Under the pieces are notes generated by a model that searched no databases, was not told the DNA's origin, and was given only the letters and a program-made list of their open reading frames with translations. From Parvibaculum sp040882025 (lineage in GTDB: Bacteria; Pseudomonadota; Alphaproteobacteria; Parvibaculales; Parvibaculaceae): a stretch of 38,093 bases of DNA. The stretch lies in the NCBI RefSeq assembly GCF_040882025.1, contig NZ_JBBECC010000044.1, positions 1 through 38,093 of the forward strand. Reading direction: 5' to 3'. Position 1 is the stretch's first letter; each line of letters opens with the position of its first letter. Below, one piece after another: positions 15,709 through 23,083 of this stretch. Both the position numbers and the translations under genes were made by a program.

Positions 15709-16436
15709 GGCCCATGGCCTCCGCGCTCGGCGCGGGCCTCTTCTCGATGGTCGCGATCCTGATGCTGATGAAGCAGGCGCTGCCGCTTTCCGGCCCACAA
15801 TTCTCATCCGTCTTCCAGGGTGCCGCGCGCTGGAACGGCTTCGTCGCGCTCGCCGCCATCGGCTCGCTCTTCGGCCCCGAAGGTGTGACGCTTGCCGCCG
15901 TCGCCTTCGCGGTGCTGGTGCCGACGGTCAACGTGCTCTCGGTGCTGATCCTGACGCGCTATGCGGGCGACACGCCGGCCGGCATGGGAACGGTGCTGCG
16001 TCTTCTCTCGAAGAACCCGCTCATCCTCGCCTGTGCGGCCGGCATCGCGTTGAACGTCTCGGGGATTGGACTGCCCGGCCCGCTCGCACCGACCTTCGAC
16101 ATTCTCGGCGCCGCCGCGCTGACCATCGGTCTCATCGCGATCGGCGCGGGGCTCCAGCCGAAACACGCGCTCGAAACCGGCTGGATCGTCGCACTGACCA
16201 GCAGCCTCAAGCTTCTCGTCATGCCGGTGCTGATGGCGGGCTGGTGCTTCGTCTTCGGCGTCACCGGCCTCCCCGCCGCCGTCGTCATCCTCTGCGGCGC
16301 GGTGCCCGGCGCTACATCGTCCTACATCCTCGCCCGCCAGCTCGGCGGCGACGCAACGCTGATGGCCAGCCTCATCACCGGCTCCACCATCCTCGCGGCA
16401 ATCACCATGCCGCTGATGTTGTGGGTGTTGGGGTAG
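15709..16436 (+). CDS. AEC (auxin efflux carrier) family transporter, N-terminus missing
   Basis: The C-terminal 242 residues of an integral membrane permease. It has repeated hydrophobic helices and the AEC features FQGAARWNGFVALAAIGSLFG, LVPTVNVLSVLIL, LLSKNPLILACAAGIALN and GAVPGATSSYILARQLGGD. AEC (PF03547) proteins are about 310 residues long and move small organic anions such as malonate or malate across the inner membrane; the substrate here is unknown. The N-terminal 65-75 residues lie in the gap. It ends at TAG 16434-16436. Confidence 0.85.
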
Positions 16437-16495
16437 GCTTGATAACGTCTGAGTTCGGGATCAATGAGCTGTGCAGAAAAAACCGCTGGGGGACG

Positions 16496-16771
16496 ATGAT
16501 GCGTCCATTGAAAATTGCGCGCCTCACATTGCTACTGAGCATGAGTTACAACGCTTTGTTTATTGCCCTCTTCTTTTGGAGCGCTACCCGTCCGATTGAG
16601 TCGAACGCTACCCCTTATGAAGACTGGACGCCCTTCGTCCAGTTCATAAGCTGGATACCCTTGGCGCTCTTTCACTTCGCCAATGCCGCCATAATCGTCA
16701 GCGCAGCGGCCTGCGTCTTCGTCCAGTTCGGAATGCCGTTGTTAAAATACATTTTCTCGCACAGGAGCTGA
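16496..16771 (+). CDS. Small integral membrane protein, unknown function
   Basis: A 91-residue protein with two or three predicted membrane segments: RLTLLLSMSYNALFIALFFW, FVQFISWIPLALFHFANAAI and IVSAAACVFVQFGMPLL. The start at ATG 16496 (or the adjacent ATG 16499) follows GGGGGA with a short spacer, and the codon use is less GC-rich than its neighbours. It lies 59 bp after the permease and converges with the small gene on the minus strand, 14 bp away. I do not recognise the family. Confidence 0.65.
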   Translation: MMRPLKIARLTLLLSMSYNALFIALFFWSATRPIESNATPYEDWTPFVQFISWIPLALFHFANAAIIVSAAACVFVQFGMPLLKYIFSHRS

Positions 16772-16785
16772 CGGCTACACCCCGT

Positions 16786-17046
16786 CTACCATGGAAGCGG
16801 AGTCCTGACGGCCGCGTCGCCCTGACGCCCGACGCCGCGCTCTCGAAGATGTGGGAATTTCTTACATCCATTGCCATCATTAAGAAAAACAGTCTCTACC
16901 CCCAAGGCTGTAAGATAGCTGCAGTCAGATTCCACCGTTCCACTCTCAGATTCGTACCTCGAAACTTCCATGAACAAGATTCCACGGTCGCTCACGAAAA
17001 GAGAAATCCATGAAACCGCCACGACAATCAGCACCCCGCGCAGCAT
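16786..17046 (-). CDS. Small exported protein downstream of aidB, unknown function
   Basis: An 86-residue protein that starts 4 bp beyond the aidB stop, with GGAG upstream of ATG 17046. The N-terminus MLRGVLIVVAVSWISLFVSD is a signal peptide or membrane anchor. The next part, GTVESDCSYLTALGVETVF, with a second cysteine in NGCKKFPHLRE, resembles small exported cysteine-pair proteins seen in alphaproteobacteria, though I cannot name a family. The codon use is lower in GC than aidB. The tight spacing suggests co-transcription, but a functional link to aidB is not shown. Confidence 0.6.
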   Translation of the reverse strand: MLRGVLIVVAVSWISLFVSDRGILFMEVSRYESESGTVESDCSYLTALGVETVFLNDGNGCKKFPHLRERGVGRQGDAAVRTPLPW

Positions 17047-17050
17047 CCGG

Positions 17051-18613
17051 TCACTCCACCCGCGCTCGCTCGACAATCGCGCGCACATCCGCCCCCACCG
17101 GCAGCGTCCCGTAAACATCGCCCCAATCGCGGCCGAGCCGCGTCGCGCAATAGGCATCCGACACCGCCGAAGGCGCGTGCTGCAGCAGCAGCGCCCCCGC
17201 CGCAACCTTCGCCATCTGCTCCACCACCTGCCGTGAGCGCGCCTCCAGCGAGCCGAAATCGGCAAACGCCTCCTTCAGCGCCTCCAAAGCGCCATCATAG
17301 GCAACATTCGCACCCTTCGCCTTCTCGAACTCCGCGAACACCACATCAAGCGCCTGCGGCTCCCGCGCCAGCGCCCGCAGCACGTCGAGGCACATCACAT
17401 TGCCCGAGCCTTCCCAGATCGCATTCACCGGCATCTCGCGATAGATGCGTCCCGCGATCCCTTCCTCCACATAGCCATTGCCGCCGAGGCACTCCATCGC
17501 CTCATAGGCGAGGTTCGGCGCCCGCTTGCACACCCAGTATTTCGCCACCGGCGTCATGATCCGCCGGAACGCTGCCTCCGCCTCGTCTTCATGCGCCCGG
17601 TCGAACGAACGCGCGACGCGGAACGACAGCGCCGTCGCCGCTTCCGTTTCGAGCGCGAGATCGGCCAGCACATTCGCCATCAGCGGCTGGTCGATCAGCT
17701 TCTTCTGGAANNNNNNNNNNNNNNNNNNNNNNNNNNNNNNNNNNNNNNNNNNNNNNNNNNNNNNNNNNNNNNNNNNNNNNNNNNNNNNNNNNNNNNNNNN
17801 NNNNNNNNNNTTCGGCTCGCCATCCGGCGTGAAACGCGGCATCAGGAAACAGGAAATGCCATTCGGCGCCTGCGCCAGCACGAGGAACGCATCGCACATG
17901 GGCGCCGAGAAAAACCACTTGTGTCCCGTGATGCGGTATTCGGCGCCCGGTCCGCCGCCATTCACAGGCATCGCCGCCGTCGTATTGGCGCGCACATCGG
18001 TGCCGCCCTGCTTCTCGGTCATCCCCATGCCGAGCGTCAGGCCGCGCTTTTCCTTCGCAGGGGCGAACCGCTCGTCATAATCGCGCGAGAGAATGCGCGG
18101 AATCCAATCCTTGGCGAGCGACGGCTGGAACATCAGCGCCGGCACCGCCGCATTGGTCATGGTGATCGGGCAGCCATGCCCCGCCTCCACCTGCGTCATC
18201 ATGTAGGTGCCGGCGAGCCGCACCACGACGGCGCCGGGCTTCGGCTTGGCGTCAAGCCCGTCCTTCAAATGATCCCAGGGCGAACCGTGCAGCCCTTGCG
18301 CCACCGAGATCGCCATCAGTCTGTGATAGGAGGGATGAAACTCGACCCGGTCGGCGCGATGCCCGAATCGGTCGAAACTTTTCAGCACCGGCAGATAGGC
18401 GTTGGCCTGCCGTCCCAGATCGATCGTCTCGGCGCTCCCCACAAGTTTCCCGAATGCCGTCAGCGACGCCTGGGCCGCGCCCGCGCCTTCCCGCTCCACG
18501 GTTTCCTGCAACGCCTTGTCGGCGGTATAGAGATTAACGTCCTCCAGCGGCGGCGGCTGGTTGAAAACCTCATGCGTCGCGAAGGCATCGGGCGTTTCGG
18601 CGCGGTTTCCCAT
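17051..18613 (-). CDS. aidB: AidB-like acyl-CoA dehydrogenase, interrupted by a gap
   Basis: An acyl-CoA dehydrogenase fold flavoprotein of the AidB type. The N-terminus ATHEVFNQPPPLEDVNLYTA is diagnostic of AidB, which in E. coli is induced by the adaptive response to alkylation and binds DNA. Other hallmarks are GMGMTEKQGGTDVRANTT, GHKWFFSAPMCDAFLVLAQ, and the C-terminal EAMECLGGNGYVEEG and NAIWEGSGNVMCLDVLRAL. The N-run at 17711-17810 removes the middle of the FAD-binding region. Compared with E. coli AidB the missing piece should be some 70-80 residues, more than the 33 implied by the placeholder. Both sides are in the same frame, so the gene is probably intact. It is divergent from pyrB. 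Confidence 0.92.
   Translation of the reverse strand: MGNRAETPDAFATHEVFNQPPPLEDVNLYTADKALQETVEREGAGAAQASLTAFGKLVGSAETIDLGRQANAYLPVLKSFDRFGHRADRVEFHPSYHRLMAISVAQGLHGSPWDHLKDGLDAKPKPGAVVVRLAGTYMMTQVEAGHGCPITMTNAAVPALMFQPSLAKDWIPRILSRDYDERFAPAKEKRGLTLGMGMTEKQGGTDVRANTTAAMPVNGGGPGAEYRITGHKWFFSAPMCDAFLVLAQAPNGISCFLMPRFTPDGEPXXXXXXXXXXXXXXXXXXXXXXXXXXXXXXXXXXFQKKLIDQPLMANVLADLALETEAATALSFRVARSFDRAHEDEAEAAFRRIMTPVAKYWVCKRAPNLAYEAMECLGGNGYVEEGIAGRIYREMPVNAIWEGSGNVMCLDVLRALAREPQALDVVFAEFEKAKGANVAYDGALEALKEAFADFGSLEARSRQVVEQMAKVAAGALLLQHAPSAVSDAYCATRLGRDWGDVYGTLPVGADVRAIVERARVE
17711..17810. other. Scaffold gap (100 N) inside aidB
   Basis: Exactly 100 N, in the middle of aidB. The flanking residues (PDGEP on one side and FQKKLIDQPLMANVL on the other) should lie about 70-80 residues apart in AidB proteins, so the real gap is near 220-240 bp. 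There is no overlap between the flanks. Confidence 0.9.
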
Positions 18614-18686
18614 GGCAGCCTCTTTCTTCTTGTGCGGCTTTCGTTAAGCAGTCTAACACCCGGTCCCGCACCCGGCCAATTCCGCC

Positions 18687-18715
18687 TTGCCGCCCCCCGG
18701 AATCCGCCCTATACA
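18687..18715 (+). promoter_or_regulatory. pyrB promoter, giving a nearly leaderless transcript
   Basis: TTGCCG (18687-18692) and TATACA (18710-18715) have a 17-bp spacer and good consensus matches. Transcription would begin near 18722, only about 5 nt before the pyrB ATG at 18727. No Shine-Dalgarno sequence is seen before that ATG, which agrees with leaderless or near-leaderless translation. Confidence 0.55.
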
Positions 18716-18726
18716 ATGCGGCTTTA

Positions 18727-19716
18727 ATGACCAGCGCTGAAAAACAGCCCCAAGCCCTCTTCCCGCACCGGCATTTGCTGGGCATCGAGGGGCTTTCTCC
18801 CACCGACATCACAGCCCTTCTCGATCTCGCCGACACCTATGTCGAGCAGAACCGACAGGTCGACAAGAAAGGCTCCGTGCTTCGCGGCCGCACCCAGATC
18901 AATCTCTTCTTCGAGGCTTCCACCCGCACCCAGAGCTCCTTCGAGCTGGCCGGCAAGCGCCTCGGCGCCGATGTAATGAACATGTCGGTCGGCGTCTCTT
19001 CGGTGAAGAAGGGCGAAACCCTGATCGACACCGCGGTCACGCTGAACGCCATGCACCCCGACCTCATCGTGATCCGTCATGGCTCATCGGGTGCCGTCGA
19101 ACTTCTCTCGCAGAAAGTCTCCTGCTCGGTCATCAATGCCGGCGACGGCGCGCATGAACATCCGACACAGGCACTCCTCGATGCGCTGACGATCCGCCGC
19201 CGCAAGGGCAAGCTGCAAGGTCTCACGGTCGCAATTTGCGGCGACATCATGCACAGCCGCGTCGCCCGCTCGAACATTCTGCTCCTGAACGCGATGGGCG
19301 CGCGCGTCCGCGTCGTCGCCCCGCCGACACTGCTCCCCAAGGGCATCGAACGCCTCGGCGTCGAGGTCTTCCACGACATGATGAAGGGCCTCGAAGGGGT
19401 CGACATCGTGATGATGCTGCGTCTCCAGCTCGAGCGCATGGCGGGATCTTATGTCCCCTCGCAGCGCGAATATTTCCACTTCCACGGCCTCGACTACGCC
19501 AAGCTCGCGGTCGCAAAGCCCGACGCGCTCGTCATGCATCCCGGCCCGATGAACCGTGGCGTCGAAATCGACAGCGCCGTCGCCGACGACATCAACCGCA
19601 GCGTCATCCGCGAACAGGTCGAAATGGGTGTCGCCGTCCGCATGGCGGTACTCGACGCGCTCGCCCGCAACCTGCCGAATGAGCGCAGCGCCAGCGAACG
19701 CGGAGGTGCCGCATGA
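18727..19716 (+). CDS. pyrB: Aspartate carbamoyltransferase catalytic subunit
   Basis: A 329-residue ATCase catalytic chain, which joins carbamoyl phosphate to aspartate in the second step of pyrimidine synthesis. The carbamoyl-phosphate site FFEASTRTQSSF is at 61-72, and INAGDGAHEHPTQALLDAL includes HPTQ at 145-148. The aspartate-side residues appear in MMLRLQLERM, and HPGPMNRGVEI is near the C-terminus. It overlaps the dihydroorotase homologue by ATGA (19713-19716). No pyrI regulatory subunit is visible, and the linked PyrC' lacks active-site residues, so the pair looks like the class A ATCase/pseudo-dihydroorotase complexes known in Pseudomonas; that assembly is inferred. Confidence 0.97.
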   Translation: MTSAEKQPQALFPHRHLLGIEGLSPTDITALLDLADTYVEQNRQVDKKGSVLRGRTQINLFFEASTRTQSSFELAGKRLGADVMNMSVGVSSVKKGETLIDTAVTLNAMHPDLIVIRHGSSGAVELLSQKVSCSVINAGDGAHEHPTQALLDALTIRRRKGKLQGLTVAICGDIMHSRVARSNILLLNAMGARVRVVAPPTLLPKGIERLGVEVFHDMMKGLEGVDIVMMLRLQLERMAGSYVPSQREYFHFHGLDYAKLAVAKPDALVMHPGPMNRGVEIDSAVADDINRSVIREQVEMGVAVRMAVLDALARNLPNERSASERGGAA

Positions 19717-21008
19717 GCCGCACCGCCTTCACCAATGCGCGTCTGCTCGACCCGGCCAGCGGCTACAATGAAAAAGGCGGCCTGCTGGTCGAAGGCGGCC
19801 TCATCGCCGATCTCGGCCCCCAACTCTTCAACGACGGTCTGCCTGACGGCGCCGAGATCGTCGATTGCGGCGGCCATGTGCTGGCCCCCGGCCTCATCGA
19901 CTGCCGCGTCTTCACCGGCGAACCCGGCGCCGAATATCGCGAAACATTGGCGCTGGCGAGTCAGGCCGCCGCCGCCGGCGGCGTCACCACCATGATCGTG
20001 ATGCCGAACACCAACCCGGTGATCGACGACGTCGCGCTGGTTGACTACATCGAACGCCGCGCGCGCGATACCGCCATCGTCAACATCCACACCATGGCCG
20101 CATTGACCAAGGGCCTCGGCGGTGAACAGATGACCGAGATCGGTCTCCTGCGTGATGCCGGCGCCGTCGCCTTCACCGACGGCAACAAGGCAGTCGCCAG
20201 CGCGCAGGTGATGCGCCGTGCCATGACTTATGCGGCGAGTTTCGGCGCGCTGATCGTTCAGCACGCCGAGGAACCTTCACTCGCCGGTGGCGTCATGAAC
20301 GAAAGCGAACTCGCAACCCGCCTCGGCCTTGCCGGCATTCCCGCCGTTGCCGAAACCATTCTGATCGAACGCGACCTGCGCCTGCTCGAACTTGCGGGCG
20401 GCCGCTATCATGTTGCGCAGATTTCCTGCGAAGCCTCGGTCGAAATCATTCGCCGCGCCAAGCTCCACGGCCTTCCCGTCACCTGCGGCGTTTCGGCGGC
20501 GCATCTGCAACTCAACGAAAACGACGTTGAGAGCTATCGCACCTTCTTCAAGCTGTCGCCGCCGCTGCGCTGTGAGGCCGACCGTTGCGCACTGGTCGAG
20601 GGATTGGCCGACGGCACGATCGATGTCGTCGTCTCAAGTCATGATCCGCAGGACGCCGAAGTGAAACGCCGTCCCTTCGCCGAAGCGAATTTCGGCGCGA
20701 TCGGCCTCGAAACCCTTCTGCCCGCAGGCCTTGCCCTCGTCCACAATGGCGACATGACGCTGTCTCGCCTGCTGGCCGCGATGACCCATGCACCCTCTGA
20801 CCTGCTGGGTCTCGGTCGCGGCCGTCTCGCTACGGGCCTCCCCGCCGATCTCACCCTTATCGACACCGACACACCCTGGATTCTCGACCCGTCGAAACTG
20901 AAATCGATCTCCAGGAACACCCCCTTCGAGGATCGCCGCTTCCAGGGCCGCGCCCTGCGCACCATGGTCGGCGGCCGCATGGTTTATGTTCACGGCGAGA
21001 CCCGCTAG
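19713..21008 (+). CDS. pyrC': Dihydroorotase-like protein without catalytic residues (PyrC')
   Basis: A 431-residue amidohydrolase-fold protein aligned along its whole length with type I dihydroorotase. The catalytic features are gone. The zinc-binding HxH and substrate Arg of the canonical DxHVHLREPG read DCRVFTGEPG at 63-72. The His of the HISHxS strand is Gln235 in VAQISCEAS. The catalytic TDHAPH reads SSHDPQ at 307-312, with the Asp replaced by Ser. The fold parts PGLID, GGVTTMIVMPNTNPVID and FGAIGLETLLP remain. In Pseudomonas an inactive PyrC' is needed for ATCase assembly, and the ATGA overlap with pyrB supports the same structural role here. A working dihydroorotase must be encoded elsewhere in the genome. 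Confidence 0.93.
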   Translation: MSRTAFTNARLLDPASGYNEKGGLLVEGGLIADLGPQLFNDGLPDGAEIVDCGGHVLAPGLIDCRVFTGEPGAEYRETLALASQAAAAGGVTTMIVMPNTNPVIDDVALVDYIERRARDTAIVNIHTMAALTKGLGGEQMTEIGLLRDAGAVAFTDGNKAVASAQVMRRAMTYAASFGALIVQHAEEPSLAGGVMNESELATRLGLAGIPAVAETILIERDLRLLELAGGRYHVAQISCEASVEIIRRAKLHGLPVTCGVSAAHLQLNENDVESYRTFFKLSPPLRCEADRCALVEGLADGTIDVVVSSHDPQDAEVKRRPFAEANFGAIGLETLLPAGLALVHNGDMTLSRLLAAMTHAPSDLLGLGRGRLATGLPADLTLIDTDTPWILDPSKLKSISRNTPFEDRRFQGRALRTMVGGRMVYVHGETR

Positions 21009-21045
21009 TCTTCCCGCCGGGTAGCTTTGGGGGGAGAAACACTGA

Positions 21046-21690
21046 ATGCCTGCTGAAATCGATCTCGCGGCCGCTGCGCCGCTTCTGCTTGCCGCCGCCG
21101 CGCTCGGCTACCTGCTGGGATCCATTCCCTTTGGGCTTCTGCTGACGCGCCTTGCAGGTCTCGGCGACATTCGCGCCATCGGATCGGGGAATATCGGTGC
21201 GACCAATGCGCTGCGCACCGGCAATCGCTGGGTGGCCGCCGGCACGCTGATCGGCGATGCTGGCAAGGGCGCGGTCGCGGTCCTGCTGGCCGCGCAGCTG
21301 GGCATGGCAACAGGAACCGATCCCGGCTGGATGTCCGCGGTTGCTGCCCTCACCGCCTTTCTCGGCCATCTCTATCCGGTCTGGCTCGGCTTCAAGGGCG
21401 GCAAGGGCGTCTCGACCTTCATCGGCGTGTTGCTGGCGCTCTACTGGCCGGTCGGCCTGCTCTTCTGCGCCACATGGGCGCTTGTCGCGGCAATCTCGCG
21501 CTACTCCTCGCTGTCGGCGCTGGTCGGCGCCTTGCTGACGCCGATTTATCTGGCCTGGCTCGATCAGTGGCATCTGGTCGGACTCGGTGTTCTGCTGGCC
21601 GCCCTGATCTACATCGCCCATCGCGACAACATCCGCCGCCTTCTTGCCGGTACGGAATCCCGCATCGGAAAGAAAGAGTCCGGAGCCTGA
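21046..21690 (+). CDS. plsY: Glycerol-3-phosphate acyltransferase PlsY
   Basis: A 214-residue membrane enzyme that transfers the acyl group from acyl-phosphate to glycerol-3-phosphate, the first step of phospholipid synthesis in most bacteria. Conserved loops are visible: LLGSIPFGLLLTRLAG, the IGSGNIGATNALRTGN motif, DAGKGAVAVLLA, and GHLYPVWLGFKGGKGVSTF. About five membrane segments are predicted. ATG 21046 follows a GGGGGGAGA ribosome site. dprA starts 5 bp after its stop. Confidence 0.97.
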   Translation: MPAEIDLAAAAPLLLAAAALGYLLGSIPFGLLLTRLAGLGDIRAIGSGNIGATNALRTGNRWVAAGTLIGDAGKGAVAVLLAAQLGMATGTDPGWMSAVAALTAFLGHLYPVWLGFKGGKGVSTFIGVLLALYWPVGLLFCATWALVAAISRYSSLSALVGALLTPIYLAWLDQWHLVGLGVLLAALIYIAHRDNIRRLLAGTESRIGKKESGA

Positions 21691-21695
21691 TCTCC

Positions 21696-22811
21696 ATGAA
21701 TGCGCCGCTCTCCGAAATCGAGCGGCTCGCGCGCCTTCGTCTTGCGCGCAGCGAGAATGTCGGCCCTGTCACCTTTCGCGATCTGCTGCAGCACTGCGGC
21801 AACGCAGTCGCGGCCATCGACGCCCTGCCCGACCTCGCGGCGCGTGGTGGCGCAAAGCGCGCGATCAGGATCGCCTCCGCCGCCGAGGCCGAAACCGAAC
21901 TGTCGAAACTGGCAAGGCTCGGAGCGCGGCTCCTGATCTGGGGCGACCGCGATTTCCCGCCGCGCCTCGCCGCGATCGATCCGCCGCCGCCGGTGATCGC
22001 CGTCATGGGGGACGCCGAACTCCTGTCCCGTCCCACGATCGCCATCGTCGGCTCGCGCAATGCATCTGCCGCCGGCCGCAGGATCGCCGGCGACATGGCC
22101 AACGCTCTGGGTACGGAGGGTTTCGCCGTGGTCTCGGGTCTCGCCCGCGGCATCGACACGGCCGCCCACCGGGCCGCGCTTGCCACCGGCACCGTCGCCG
22201 TGCTGGCCGGCGGTGTCGACATTGCCTATCCCGAGGAAAACCGCGAGCTGCAGACCGCCATTGCCGAAGGCGGCGCGCTGGTCTCGGAAATGCCTCCCGG
22301 CACCAGCCCGCAGTCGCGTCACTTCCCGCGCCGCAACCGGCTGATCTCGGGCCTGTCGCTGGCCGTCGTCGTGGTCGAGGCGGCCTTGCGCTCGGGCTCC
22401 CTCATCACCGCCCGCTTCGCGCTCGAGCAGGGCCGCGACGTTTTCGCCGTTCCGGGCTCGCCCCTCGATCCGCGCGCCGGCGGTTCCAACCGCCTGATCA
22501 AGGATGGCGCCCCCCTCGTCGAGACGGCGGAGGATGTAATTGCCGCCTTGGGGACCCCTCCCGGCGTCGCCCTACGTGAACCGGACCCGACCGGCTACGA
22601 CGGCGCAAAGCCGTTTGTGACAGTTTTTCGACAGTTTGATGACAGAGCCCGCGATTCCGTGCTCGCGGCGCTTGGTCCAACCCCCACCCCGCTTGACGAA
22701 ATCGTCCGCCAATCGGGTGTTCCGGTGCCCATCGTTCGCGCTATTTTGCTCGAACTCGAGCTCGCCGGCCACCTTCATCGCGATCCTGGCGACCGCCTCA
22801 GCCTTGTCTGA
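21696..22811 (+). CDS. dprA: DNA-processing protein DprA
   Basis: A 371-residue DprA/Smf protein, which binds incoming single-stranded DNA during natural transformation and loads RecA. The extended Rossmann core is clear: TIAIVGSRNASAAGRRIAGD, VVSGLARGIDTAAHRAAL, VAVLAGGVDIAYPEEN, and SEMPPGTSPQSRHFPRRNR with LISGLS. The C-terminal winged-helix domain (about residues 310-371; PTPTPLDEIVRQSGVPVPIV) is present, as in most proteobacterial DprA. The start at ATG 21696 follows GGAG. It lies in the conserved plsY-dprA-topA arrangement. Whether this organism is competent cannot be told here. Confidence 0.96.
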   Translation: MNAPLSEIERLARLRLARSENVGPVTFRDLLQHCGNAVAAIDALPDLAARGGAKRAIRIASAAEAETELSKLARLGARLLIWGDRDFPPRLAAIDPPPPVIAVMGDAELLSRPTIAIVGSRNASAAGRRIAGDMANALGTEGFAVVSGLARGIDTAAHRAALATGTVAVLAGGVDIAYPEENRELQTAIAEGGALVSEMPPGTSPQSRHFPRRNRLISGLSLAVVVVEAALRSGSLITARFALEQGRDVFAVPGSPLDPRAGGSNRLIKDGAPLVETAEDVIAALGTPPGVALREPDPTGYDGAKPFVTVFRQFDDRARDSVLAALGPTPTPLDEIVRQSGVPVPIVRAILLELELAGHLHRDPGDRLSLV

Positions 22812-23039
22812 TCTGCCGTTTCAATATTCCATAACTTACGAGAACCCACACCTCCGCCGAGGTCCCACTCAGGCGGACCGCCCTCACATGCCGCATTTTT
22901 CGCAAGGTTTCTGCCGGATTTGACAGTGTCGGCCCTTTTCACCATGTTCTCCCGGCAGATCAAGGCGGCCGAAGCGGCGGCGTCCCTTGGCACTTCACGG
23001 CTTTTCGGCGACCAGTTCGCCCCGGCGCGCCGGGGGCGC

Positions 23040-23066
23040 TTGGCGACGGCGGGCCATAATTATAAT
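23040..23066 (+). promoter_or_regulatory. Candidate topA promoter
   Basis: A perfect TATAAT is at 23061-23066, with TTGGCG at 23040-23045, a spacer of 15 bp that is a little short. The implied start is near 23073, 11 nt before the topA ATG. The 272-bp spacer between dprA and topA (22812-23083) shows no gene. Confidence 0.45.
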
Positions 23067-23083
23067 GAGAGTTTGAGCGTTCG

